This document shows, one piece after another, positions 1-6,853 of a DNA stretch of 37,137 nucleotides. How positions within the stretch are numbered: position 1 is the first letter of the stretch; each line of letters starts with the position of its first letter. The position numbers and the translations under genes were made by a program. The stretch comes from Bacilli bacterium (GTDB lineage: Bacteria; Bacillota_I; Bacilli_A; RF39; UBA660), in the NCBI GenBank assembly GCA_017484125.1, contig JAFUTV010000020.1:1-37137 (forward strand), read 5' to 3'. Below the pieces are notes generated by a model. That model was not told the origin of the DNA. It did no database searches and saw nothing but the letters and a program-made list of their open reading frames with translations.

Positions 1-75
1 ATTATATCTATAAAGATAAATAACATTTGTTGTGTCCTTACTATTACAATAAGGACAAGTCATTCTTGCTCCCAT
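1..75 (-). CDS. 5' end of a small zinc-ribbon ORF, cut by the window edge
   Basis: Reading leftwards from an ATG at 73-75 there are 25 open codons up to the window edge. An AAAGGTG ribosome-binding site lies about 7 bases before the ATG. The peptide starts MGARMTCPYCNSKD, and the CPYC knuckle is typical of a zinc ribbon. It points away from the ABC permease remnant on the other strand. A zinc-ribbon protein beside a broken gene could be the start of a transposase, but 25 residues cannot show that. I do not recognise the family. Confidence 0.35.
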   Translation of the reverse strand, partial: MGARMTCPYCNSKDTTNVIYLYRYN

Positions 76-91
76 ATTTATTACACCTTTC

Positions 92-316
92 TTGGAATCT
101 TATAACCTTTGCATATTTTCTCCCACCACAGGTAATAGCGGAGTAATAATGGGAGAATTTTTAGTAAGTAAAAAAGGTATAGGATATTTAATTATATATG
201 GTACACAAGTATTTAATTTAGATTTAGTTTACTCAGGAATACTTATTTTAATTATTCTTTCTTATATAATTTATAAACCAATAAAAATATTAGAAAACAA
301 AACCAAGAACAATTAG
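92..316 (+). pseudogene. C-terminal remnant of an ABC transporter permease
   Basis: From about residue 18 the reading frame contains GVIMGEFLVSKKGIGYLIIY, followed by a last membrane segment (about residues 43-63) and a short basic tail. This matches the C-terminal end of SsuC/TauC/ThiX-type binding-protein-dependent permeases, just after the EAA loop. Such permeases are normally about 250 residues, so most of the protein is missing. The open frame runs back only to a stop at 50-52. The residues before GVIMGEF do not look like a permease, so the upstream part has been replaced. A TTG at 92 could start a 74-residue product, but no good ribosome-binding site was seen. It is the only plus-strand gene remnant in the window. 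Confidence 0.5.
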
Positions 317-328
317 TTCTTGGTTTTT
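301..328. terminator. Bidirectional intrinsic terminator
   Basis: A perfect 10-bp stem (301-310 with 316-325, AACCAAGAAC/GTTCTTGGTT) has a 5-base loop. It is followed by five T on the plus strand and by TTTTGTTTT on the minus strand. It contains the stop codons of both the plus-strand permease remnant and the minus-strand signal peptidase, so it can serve both. Confidence 0.75.
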
Positions 329-1314
329 GGTAATGTTAAACTATCATCTAAAGAATTTAGTTTAGATATATTAACCATTACTTTATTAACATCAAATTTT
401 TCTTCTTCATCTTTTACTTTTTCAATATTATTAAGTACTTTATTCATGTCAAAATCATTAATGTTATCATTAATAATGGCAGGTTCAATATTTTTTACAA
501 CGCCTAAATTTTCTTTACTAAAATATTCATCTTCGCCATCTTTTTGAACTTCATTAGTAATAAATGGTGTAATATTTTCTTTAGTGTTATCATCAAAAGT
601 GTTTACTGGTTCTATAATAGGTCTAACTGCAGCAACACCAATATACTTTTGCTTTAAGTCTTTCTTTAAATTATCTGTTTTATTTTTTAATTGGATATTT
701 TCTTCAGGTGCCTTAATAGATTCTTCAACTTTTTGTTTAATACTTGATAATCTAACAACTTTAACAACATCGTATATTACAACAATTAATGCAGGAATTA
801 AAAGTACAAATAACAATCCGCCTTTTGATTGAAGTAAAAACTGAACATGACCAAGTAAAGGTATTTTAAACATTACTTTTCCTAAAATATGATCACTGCT
901 TACCAAAGCAGAATCAGCTATTGCATTATTATCTCCTTGAGTTCTAAATTTAACACCATTATCAGTAGTAATAACAGACTTAACTCTATGTGTGATTGTT
1001 AACCCTTCACCTAAAGTACTTGTTGAAACATAGGTTATTATATCTCCTTCTTTAATAGTTGATGGATCTGTTACTTTCCTAGTAACAACAACATCATATA
1101 CTTTAATTGCAGGTTCCATTGATGGCGAAATAATTGTATATAACGATACTGCTGGTTCATAATTTTTTCCTTTAATTTCATATATTTTTGAACTTATGAC
1201 ATAATAAATTAAAAGTAAAGCAAGTAAAACTAAAAACACTAAAACAACCCAAGATATTATCTTGGTTATTATTTTAATGATAGGATTTTTAAAAAAATTC
1301 TTTACTTGTTCCAC
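313..1314 (-). CDS. sipW: SipW/ER-type signal peptidase I with a long cytoplasmic tail
   Basis: This is a membrane serine endopeptidase that removes signal peptides outside the membrane. The first membrane segment is at about residues 19-40. The catalytic Ser65 lies in SPSMEP. The second catalytic position is His109 in THRV, where the bacterial type has Lys, so this is the ER/archaeal/SipW class. The QGDNN box (126-130) is present. A second membrane segment spans about 167-187. A charged tail of about 145 residues follows, ending in two related stretches, FDMNKVLNNI and FDVNKVMVNI. Typical SipW proteins are near 190 residues, so the tail is unusual. The start is GTG with an AGGGG site upstream. 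In Bacillus, SipW processes TasA-like fibre proteins. Here the gene directly follows a giant surface-repeat protein, its likely substrate by context. The symbol indicates class, not proven orthology. Confidence 0.85.
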   Translation of the reverse strand: MEQVKNFFKNPIIKIITKIISWVVLVFLVLLALLLIYYVISSKIYEIKGKNYEPAVSLYTIISPSMEPAIKVYDVVVTRKVTDPSTIKEGDIITYVSTSTLGEGLTITHRVKSVITTDNGVKFRTQGDNNAIADSALVSSDHILGKVMFKIPLLGHVQFLLQSKGGLLFVLLIPALIVVIYDVVKVVRLSSIKQKVEESIKAPEENIQLKNKTDNLKKDLKQKYIGVAAVRPIIEPVNTFDDNTKENITPFITNEVQKDGEDEYFSKENLGVVKNIEPAIINDNINDFDMNKVLNNIEKVKDEEEKFDVNKVMVNISKLNSLDDSLTLPKTKN

Positions 1315-1339
1315 ACTATAAGCCCCTATTCTTATAAAA

Positions 1340-1368
1340 ATTATAAGATAAATTAATTACAATATCAA
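1340..1368 (-). promoter_or_regulatory. SigA-type promoter for the signal peptidase gene
   Basis: The minus strand reads TTGATA (1363-1368), a 17-base spacer and TATAAT (1340-1345), a near-perfect vegetative promoter about 25 bases before the GTG. With the terminator at 1411-1442 it makes the peptidase a separate unit, so its level can differ from that of the giant protein. Confidence 0.75.
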
Positions 1369-1410
1369 TTAATATTAGATTCTTTTTCTTTATTTGACAT
1401 GTTTTTAACA

Positions 1411-1442
1411 AATAAAAAATTGAGATTAATTATCTCAATTTT
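1411..1442 (-). terminator. Intrinsic terminator of the giant repeat gene
   Basis: An 11-bp perfect stem (1416-1426 with 1432-1442) with loop TAATT is followed on the minus strand by a run of T. The TGA stop of the repeat gene lies inside the stem. Confidence 0.8.
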
Positions 1443-4400
1443 CTACTTGACCTGCTTTAACTAAAATATCAGTTTTAAATACTTTATTCATATCTACATT
1501 TTGGTTTTCACCAGTTTCTTTGAATTCGTATCTAATTTCATATCTATTTTCAGAATTAGCATTTACAATTTCATTTTCAATTAACGCTTGACCATTATAT
1601 GGTAATGTTGCATCAGATACAATTACTTCACCATTTCTAATTAAAGTATATTTTAAATTATTTGTAGTAAATGTATTAGTAACATTTATCCATTCTAAGC
1701 TATATGAAATATTAGCTGGGTTAGAATTCTTTATTGAAAACGATTGTGATCCACTCCAACCTGGGACTATATTTCTTCCATTAATTGAATTAATATCACC
1801 AAGTGAAATATAATATGTTCCTTCTTCAACATCACAATACATATCGCATATTCCATCACCATCTGTATCGCAATATTTGTCACATACTCCATCATCATTT
1901 GTGTCACAGTTTAAGTCGCATTTGCCATCACCATCTGTGTCACAGTTTAAATCGCATTTACCATCACCGTTTGTATCACAGTTTAAATCACATTTGCCAT
2001 CGCCATTTGTATCACAGTTTATATCGCATTTGCCATCGCCATTTGTATCACAATTTATATCACACTTACCATCGCCATCTGTATCACAGTTGAGATCACA
2101 TTTGCCGTCTCCATTAGTGTCACAGTTTATATCGCATTTACCATCGCCGTCTGTGTCACAGTTTAAATCGCATTTGCCATCACCATTAGTGTCACAGTTT
2201 AAGTCACACTTACCATCGCCATCTGTGTCTATATTAGTATCTGGCTTACCATCACCATTAGTGTCACAATTTAAATCGCATTTACCGTCGCCGTCTGTGT
2301 CACAGTTTAAATCACATTTACCATCACCATCTGTGTCTATATTAGTATCTGGTTTGCCATCACCATCTGTGTCACAGTTTAAGTCACATTTTCTATCACC
2401 ATCTGTATCGCAATTTAAATCGCATTTACCATCACCATCTGTGTCACAGTTTAAATCGCATTTACCATCGCCATCTGTATCACAGTTAAGATCACAAACA
2501 CCATCACCATTAGTATCGCAATTTATATCACACTTACCATCACCATCTGTGTCACAGTTTAAATCACATTTGTTATCGCCATCTAAATCGATATTTAAAT
2601 CTGCTTTGCCATCATCATCAGTATCGCAATTTATATCACACTTACCATCACCATTGGTATCACAGTTTAAATCACATTTACCATCGCCATCTAAATCACA
2701 GTTTAAGTCACACTTACCATCGCCATCTGTATCTAAATTAGTATCTGGTATTTTATCACCATTAGTATCGCAATTTAAATCACATTTTCCGTCACCATTA
2801 GTATCGCAATTGTAATCGCACTTACCATCACCATTAGTGTCACAGTTTAAATCACATATACCATCACCATTGGTATCAATATTAGTATCTGGTTTGCCAT
2901 CTCCATCTGTATCACAATTTAAATCACACTTATTATCACCATTAGTATCAATATTTACATCAGGTAATCCATCACCATTGGTATCGCAATTGTAATCACA
3001 TTTACCATCACCATTGGTATCACAGTTTAAATCACATTTGCCATCGCCATTTGTATCACAGTTTAAATCGCATTTGCCATCGCCATTAGTATCGCAATTG
3101 TAATCACATTTGCCATCGCCATTTGTATCACAATTTAAATCACATTTTCCGTCACCATTTTTATCACAGTTTAAATCGCATTTGCCATCACCGTTTGTGT
3201 CGCAATTTATATCACACTTACCATCACCATTGGTATCACAGTTTAAATCACATTTGCCATCCTTATTCGTGTCGCAATTTAAGTCGCACTTGCCATCGCC
3301 ATTGGTGTCACAGTTTAAGTCGCACTTTCCGTCACCATTGGTATCGCAATTATAATCACATTTGCCATCACCATCTAAATCGCAGTTCTTTGAACACTTA
3401 TCAGGTTCTGGCTCAGGTGTTGGTTCTGGCTCTGGTTCTGGTTCAGGCTCAGGTTCTGGCTCAGGTGTTGGCTCTGGTGTTGGTATTGGATTATATAAGC
3501 AATTATAATCACAAATTCCATCACCATCTATATCAACATTAAGATTTGGGAATCCATCACCTGTTGTATCACAATTTAAATCACATTTGCCATCACCATC
3601 TAAATCTTGATTCATAAGATTTTCATCAGGTTTACCATCATTATTGGTATCACAGTTATAATCACATTTATGATCACCATTTGAATCTAAATTTAAATCT
3701 GGTATTCCATCACCATTGGTATCACAGTTTAGATCGCATTTGCCATCGCCATTTAAATCAATATTTAAATCTGGTTTTCTATCTTTATTTGTATCACAAT
3801 TAATATCACAAATTCCATCAGAATTATTATCACAATTTAAATCACATACCCCATCACTATCAGTATCAACATTTCTATCAGGTATTCCATCACCATTGGT
3901 ATCACAATTTAAATCACACTTTTTATCACCATCTAAGTCTTGATTCATCAAGTTAAGATCAGGTTTGCCATCACCATTGGTATCACATGCATAATCACAA
4001 ACTCCATTACCATCAACATCAATATTTAAATCTGGTACATTATCACCATTTGTATCAACATTAATATTTGGTTTGCCATCACCATTAGTATCAAAGTTTT
4101 TATCAGGTATTCCATCACCATTGGTATCACAATTTAAATCACAAACTCCATCATTATCAGTATCTTGATTAATTAAATTTTTATCTGGTTTACCATCACC
4201 ATTGGTATCGCAATTAAATTCGCATCTTCCATCACCATTTTTATCAATGTTTAAATCAGCAATTCCATCACCATTGGTATCTAAATTAGTATTAGCTTTA
4301 CGGTCTCCATTACTATCACAATTATATTCACATTTTTTATCATGATTTGGATCACAGTTAACATCACATTTACCATCGCCATTGGTATCAATATTTATAT

Positions 4401-5367
4401 TTGGCTTTAAATCTCCAGTAAAATCAAGATTTAAATCAGGCATTCCATCACCATTGGTATCACAGTTTAAATCACATTTACCATCACCATCTAAATCTTG
4501 ATTAGCTAAATTAGTATTAGGTATGTTATCACCCGTAATATCACAGTTAAAGTCACATAACAAATCGCCATCATAATCAAGGTTAATGTCAGCTTTTCCA
4601 TCACCATTTGTATCAATATTTATATTTGGTTTTACATCACCGTTTTTGTCAATATTAATATCTGGTTTTCCATCACCATTAGTATCACAATTTAAATCAC
4701 ACTTACCATCACCATTTGTATCTTGATTAATTAGCTTAGTATCTGCTTTCCCATCACCATTTGTATCGCAATTAAAATCACAAATATTATCACCATTAAC
4801 ATCAATATTTAAATCTGCAATTTTATCATTATTTGTATCAATATTAATGTCTGCTTTACTATCATCATTTATATCACAATTTAACTCACAATAACTTAAA
4901 TTATGAACATAAACATTTCTATCAGGAAATCCATCGCCATTTGTATCACAGTTTTTAGTACAATATCCATATCCATAAACATCAACATTAATTAAATTAG
5001 TATCTGGTTTTCTATTTCCTGTTGTATCAATATTAAACATTTTAATTCTATTACCATTAAAATCTAAATTTAAATCAGGAATTCCATCACCATTTGTATC
5101 GCAATTGATATCGCAATATCCATCACTATTAGTATCAACATTTAAATCTGCAACTCCATCACCATTTGTATCAATATTTAATTCACTCTTTTTATTATTT
5201 AAAATTAAATAATAACCAAATAATAATACTAATAAAATTATTAAAAAGAATAAAAATATTAAAATAATAATGCGTCTTTTCTTTTCTTTTTCTTCTTCAT
5301 TATTATTGTTATTATCAACAAATTTATTATTATAATCAAATTCATTTAAGACATTTTCTTCATTCAT
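1435..5367 (-). CDS. Giant membrane-anchored Asp/Cys-rich repeat protein
   Basis: This 1310-residue protein has five parts. Residues 1-32 are an Asn/Glu-rich cytoplasmic head ending KEKKRR. Residues 33-56 form one membrane segment, so the rest should be outside. Residues 66-623 hold 45 repeats. Residues 624-662 are a Pro-Glu linker. Residues 663-1178 hold 43 more repeats, and 1179-1310 form a C-terminal domain. Repeats are 12 residues, of the type DTNGDGKCDLNC. They carry the Dx[ND]xDGxxD signature of calcium loops in EF-hands, dockerins and thrombospondin type 3 repeats. Six units are 15 residues. The C-terminal domain starts with VPGWSGSQSFSIKNSN and looks like a beta-sandwich similar to TasA/camelysin-type SipW substrates (inference). 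An AAGGAGGAG site precedes the ATG. It is cotranscribed with the small membrane protein 16 bases upstream. No AxA cleavage site follows the membrane segment, so it may stay anchored. Function is unknown; a calcium-stiffened surface fibre or adhesin stalk is my inference. Confidence 0.85.
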   Translation of the reverse strand: MNEENVLNEFDYNNKFVDNNNNNEEEKEKKRRIIILIFLFFLIILLVLLFGYYLILNNKKSELNIDTNGDGVADLNVDTNSDGYCDINCDTNGDGIPDLNLDFNGNRIKMFNIDTTGNRKPDTNLINVDVYGYGYCTKNCDTNGDGFPDRNVYVHNLSYCELNCDINDDSKADINIDTNNDKIADLNIDVNGDNICDFNCDTNGDGKADTKLINQDTNGDGKCDLNCDTNGDGKPDINIDKNGDVKPNINIDTNGDGKADINLDYDGDLLCDFNCDITGDNIPNTNLANQDLDGDGKCDLNCDTNGDGMPDLNLDFTGDLKPNINIDTNGDGKCDVNCDPNHDKKCEYNCDSNGDRKANTNLDTNGDGIADLNIDKNGDGRCEFNCDTNGDGKPDKNLINQDTDNDGVCDLNCDTNGDGIPDKNFDTNGDGKPNINVDTNGDNVPDLNIDVDGNGVCDYACDTNGDGKPDLNLMNQDLDGDKKCDLNCDTNGDGIPDRNVDTDSDGVCDLNCDNNSDGICDINCDTNKDRKPDLNIDLNGDGKCDLNCDTNGDGIPDLNLDSNGDHKCDYNCDTNNDGKPDENLMNQDLDGDGKCDLNCDTTGDGFPNLNVDIDGDGICDYNCLYNPIPTPEPTPEPEPEPEPEPEPEPTPEPEPDKCSKNCDLDGDGKCDYNCDTNGDGKCDLNCDTNGDGKCDLNCDTNKDGKCDLNCDTNGDGKCDINCDTNGDGKCDLNCDKNGDGKCDLNCDTNGDGKCDYNCDTNGDGKCDLNCDTNGDGKCDLNCDTNGDGKCDYNCDTNGDGLPDVNIDTNGDNKCDLNCDTDGDGKPDTNIDTNGDGICDLNCDTNGDGKCDYNCDTNGDGKCDLNCDTNGDKIPDTNLDTDGDGKCDLNCDLDGDGKCDLNCDTNGDGKCDINCDTDDDGKADLNIDLDGDNKCDLNCDTDGDGKCDINCDTNGDGVCDLNCDTDGDGKCDLNCDTDGDGKCDLNCDTDGDRKCDLNCDTDGDGKPDTNIDTDGDGKCDLNCDTDGDGKCDLNCDTNGDGKPDTNIDTDGDGKCDLNCDTNGDGKCDLNCDTDGDGKCDINCDTNGDGKCDLNCDTDGDGKCDINCDTNGDGKCDINCDTNGDGKCDLNCDTNGDGKCDLNCDTDGDGKCDLNCDTNDDGVCDKYCDTDGDGICDMYCDVEEGTYYISLGDINSINGRNIVPGWSGSQSFSIKNSNPANISYSLEWINVTNTFTTNNLKYTLIRNGEVIVSDATLPYNGQALIENEIVNANSENRYEIRYEFKETGENQNVDMNKVFKTDILVKAGQVEN
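1834..3381 (-). repeat. Coding tandem array of 43 near-uniform 36-bp units
   Basis: This encodes residues 663-1178, 43 consecutive 12-residue units with no length variation. In 37 units Cys sits at both positions 8 and 12; the other six have neither. Most units are DT[ND]GDGKCD[LIY]NC. The DNA repeats every 36 bases with mostly synonymous changes (for example TGTGAC versus TGCGAT). The uniformity suggests recent expansion or gene conversion. Confidence 0.9.
3499..5172 (-). repeat. Coding tandem array of 45 diverged 36/45-bp units
   Basis: This encodes residues 66-623. Thirty-nine units have 12 residues and six (units 5, 12, 18, 27, 33 and 42) have 15, with a three-residue insertion ending in LINQ, LANQ, LMNQ or LINV. 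Nineteen units carry the Cys8/Cys12 pair. Units near the membrane are the most degenerate, for example unit 8, which has lost its Asp ligands. This is the older-looking half of the array. Confidence 0.9.
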
Positions 5368-5383
5368 TTTAAATAACTCCTCC

Positions 5384-5629
5384 TTATTTCAACTCAATTT
5401 CTACAACATTAGATGAACTATTAGTATTATTTTGATTTTCATATTTTTGCTTGGCCTTTATATAATTAGTAACTGACAATATAGCACTTGTTAAAACAGC
5501 AAGAAAAAGTATTACTGAAGCAACATTTAATAATATTTTAAAAAACTTATTTTTTCTCTTATCGTGGTCTTCAATATTACTTATTTTTTCTTCAAATTCT
5601 TTTTTTATATCTACATTAACATTGTCCAT
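5384..5629 (-). CDS. Small single-pass membrane protein before the giant repeat gene
   Basis: The product has 81 residues starting MDNVNVDIKKEF. The head is charged (about 1-32), one membrane segment lies at about 33-55, and a hydrophilic Asn/Ser-rich tail ends VVEIELK. A longer frame begins at 5665, but that start has no ribosome-binding site and overlaps the promoter. The chosen ATG at 5627-5629 has an AGGATG element upstream and lies just after the predicted transcription start. The gene is first in a two-gene operon with the giant protein 16 bases downstream, so it may help that protein's membrane insertion, anchoring or processing. That is inference from position. I do not recognise the family. 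Confidence 0.7.
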   Translation of the reverse strand: MDNVNVDIKKEFEEKISNIEDHDKRKNKFFKILLNVASVILFLAVLTSAILSVTNYIKAKQKYENQNNTNSSSNVVEIELK

Positions 5630-5655
5630 AACAAAGACACATCCTATTCTTAATA

Positions 5656-5684
5656 AATATACCATAAAAGAGATATAAAGACAA
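5656..5684 (-). promoter_or_regulatory. Promoter of the small-membrane-protein/giant-repeat operon
   Basis: The minus strand reads TTGTCT (5679-5684), 17 bases, then TATATT (5656-5661). It lies between the rpsR terminator and the chosen start at 5629. It has four of six matches at the -35 and five of six at the -10, so it is moderately strong. Confidence 0.55.
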
Positions 5685-5711
5685 GAAAAAAAGTCCCTTA
5701 ATAAGAGACTT
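5685..5711 (-). terminator. Terminator of rpsF-ssb-rpsR
   Basis: The stem pairs 5705-5711 with 5691-5697 (AAGTCTC/GGGACTT on the minus strand, one G-T pair) around a 7-base loop, followed by seven T. It overlaps the rpsR stop codon. Confidence 0.75.
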
Positions 5712-5928
5712 AATCTTTAACAAAAGGTATTAAAGCCATAAATCTTGCCCATTTGATTTGTTCAGCAATATGTCTTTGATGTTTGGCACAAGCTCCTGTC
5801 ATTCTTCTTGGCATTATTTTTCCTTTTTCAGTTATATATTTTGATACAACGGCTACATCTTTATAATCAAATGATTTTCCAGCGCACATTTGACATACTT
5901 TTTTCTTTTTACGATAAAATTCAGCCAT
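5710..5928 (-). CDS. rpsR: 30S ribosomal protein S18
   Basis: S18 pairs with S6 on the platform of the 30S subunit. The 72-residue product starts MAEFYRKKKKVC and contains DYKD and the basic RRMTGACAKHQR core of the family. The frame is open further upstream, but the ATG at 5926-5928 follows AAGGAG and gives the usual length. Cys12, Cys15, Cys47 and His50 could bind zinc, so this is a C+ version. It is last in the rpsF-ssb-rpsR operon, 16 bases after ssb. Confidence 0.93.
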   Translation of the reverse strand: MAEFYRKKKKVCQMCAGKSFDYKDVAVVSKYITEKGKIMPRRMTGACAKHQRHIAEQIKWARFMALIPFVKD

Positions 5929-5944
5929 AATATTTTCTCCTTTC

Positions 5945-6418
5945 TTAATTAAAATCAAAAGGTAAATCATCATCAGTTAAAGCAACTTCATCGCCCATAT
6001 TTGCATATGGATCATCATTTAAATTAGCTGTTTCAATATCTGGTGATGGTTCACTATAAGAATTATTATATGAAGAGTTTTCTTCGTTATTATTAGAATT
6101 TTTTGATCCTAAGAAAGTTACATTATCACAAATAACTTCAGTAACATATCTTTTAGTACCATCATTTGCATCATAATTTCTAGTTTGAATTCTTCCTTCA
6201 ACAGCAACTTGGCTACCTTTATTGCAATATCTAGAAATATTTTCAGCTTGTTTTCTCCAAGCAACGCAGTTTATAAAATCTGCTTCTCTTTGTCCAGTTT
6301 GTTGATTAACAAAATTTCTATCTACAGCAATAGCAAATGTAGTTGTAGCAACACCACTTGGCGTTGTTCTAAGTTCAGGATCTCTAGTTAATCTTCCAAT
6401 TAAAATAACTTTATTCAT
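5945..6418 (-). CDS. ssb: Single-stranded DNA-binding protein
   Basis: SSB coats single-stranded DNA in replication, repair and recombination. Residues 1-105 form the OB fold, starting MNKVILIGRLTRDPELR and including FINCVAWRKQAENI. A flexible Asn/Ser-rich linker follows. The tail ends DDDLPFDFN, an acidic DDDLPF-type tip that docks partner proteins, here extended by three residues. The length of 157 residues is normal. It sits between rpsF and rpsR, the standard Firmicutes order, 3 bases after the rpsF stop. Confidence 0.95.
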   Translation of the reverse strand: MNKVILIGRLTRDPELRTTPSGVATTTFAIAVDRNFVNQQTGQREADFINCVAWRKQAENISRYCNKGSQVAVEGRIQTRNYDANDGTKRYVTEVICDNVTFLGSKNSNNNEENSSYNNSYSEPSPDIETANLNDDPYANMGDEVALTDDDLPFDFN

Positions 6419-6421
6419 ATA

Positions 6422-6712
6422 TTACTCCTCTTCTTTTCTAACAATTAAATGTCTAATAACATTTTCATTAATAGATGTTTTACGATTTAGTTCTTCAATA
6501 GCTTCTTTTGGTGCTTCAAAAGTTAATAGATAATAATATCCATTAATTTCCTTTTTAATAGGATAAGCAAGTTTTTTTAAGCCTAATTCTTTAAATTCTG
6601 AAACTTTTGCCCCATTATCTTTAGCTACTTTTTCAATTGAATCAGCAACTTTTTTAACATCAGCTTCTTCAGTTTGTGACTTAACAATAAACATCATTTC
6701 GTATTTGTTCAT
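6422..6712 (-). CDS. rpsF: 30S ribosomal protein S6
   Basis: S6 forms a heterodimer with S18 on the 30S platform. The 96-residue product begins MNKYEMMFIVK and contains the conserved KKLAYPIKKEINGYY stretch and a C-terminal VIRHLIVRK strand. It is the first gene of rpsF-ssb-rpsR. Its AAGGAGGT site is partly enclosed in the leader structure at 6724-6765, which suggests feedback by the S6:S18 complex. Confidence 0.95.
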   Translation of the reverse strand: MNKYEMMFIVKSQTEEADVKKVADSIEKVAKDNGAKVSEFKELGLKKLAYPIKKEINGYYYLLTFEAPKEAIEELNRKTSINENVIRHLIVRKEEE

Positions 6713-6723
6713 TTTTTACACCT

Positions 6724-6765
6724 CCTTATGGTCATTACGGTTTCATTTATTAATATGAAACAAGG
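6724..6765 (-). promoter_or_regulatory. Candidate S6:S18-binding leader in the rpsF mRNA
   Basis: On the minus strand an outer stem CCTT/AAGG (6762-6765 with 6724-6727) encloses an inner stem TTTCAT/ATGAAA (6755-6760 with 6741-6746). The 3' side between them is unpaired and begins with CCG (6738-6740). The known S6:S18 leader motif has nested stems with a 3' bulge carrying CCG. The outer stem takes up half of the AAGGAGG site, so binding could block translation. The pairing is seen; the ligand is inferred. Confidence 0.6.
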
Positions 6766-6788
6766 AGTAATTAAATTACTCAAGACAT

Positions 6789-6817
6789 ATTATAACAAAC
6801 AAAGCACTTAATATCAA
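6789..6817 (-). promoter_or_regulatory. SigA-type promoter of rpsF-ssb-rpsR
   Basis: TTGATA (6812-6817), 17 bases, TATAAT (6789-6794) on the minus strand. The -35 box overlaps the T-run of the preceding terminator. The transcript would start just before the S6:S18 leader. A 7-bp hairpin (GAGTAAT/ATTACTC, 6765-6781) lies in between. Confidence 0.8.
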
Positions 6818-6843
6818 GAAAAATAAGCATATTTTATGCTTAT
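6815..6843 (-). terminator. Terminator after the small genes downstream of ychF
   Basis: A 9-bp stem ATAAGCATA/TATGCTTAT (6835-6843 with 6823-6831) with a 3-base loop is followed on the minus strand by TTTTCTTG. Confidence 0.75.
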
Positions 6844-6853
6844 CTTTTAATTA

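Noticed and set aside
1877-2815. Long plus-strand open frame of about 312 codons opposite the repeat array (also 1803-2093, 3110-3355, 3123-3542 and 3716-3943)
   Set aside because: These are mirror frames of the 36-bp coding repeat. They have low-complexity Ser/His/Pro products and no ribosome-binding site or promoter.
1834-3381. 36-bp periodic repeats that could suggest a CRISPR array
   Set aside because: The repeats are continuous with no unique spacers, keep the reading frame, and vary mostly at synonymous sites, so they are coding.
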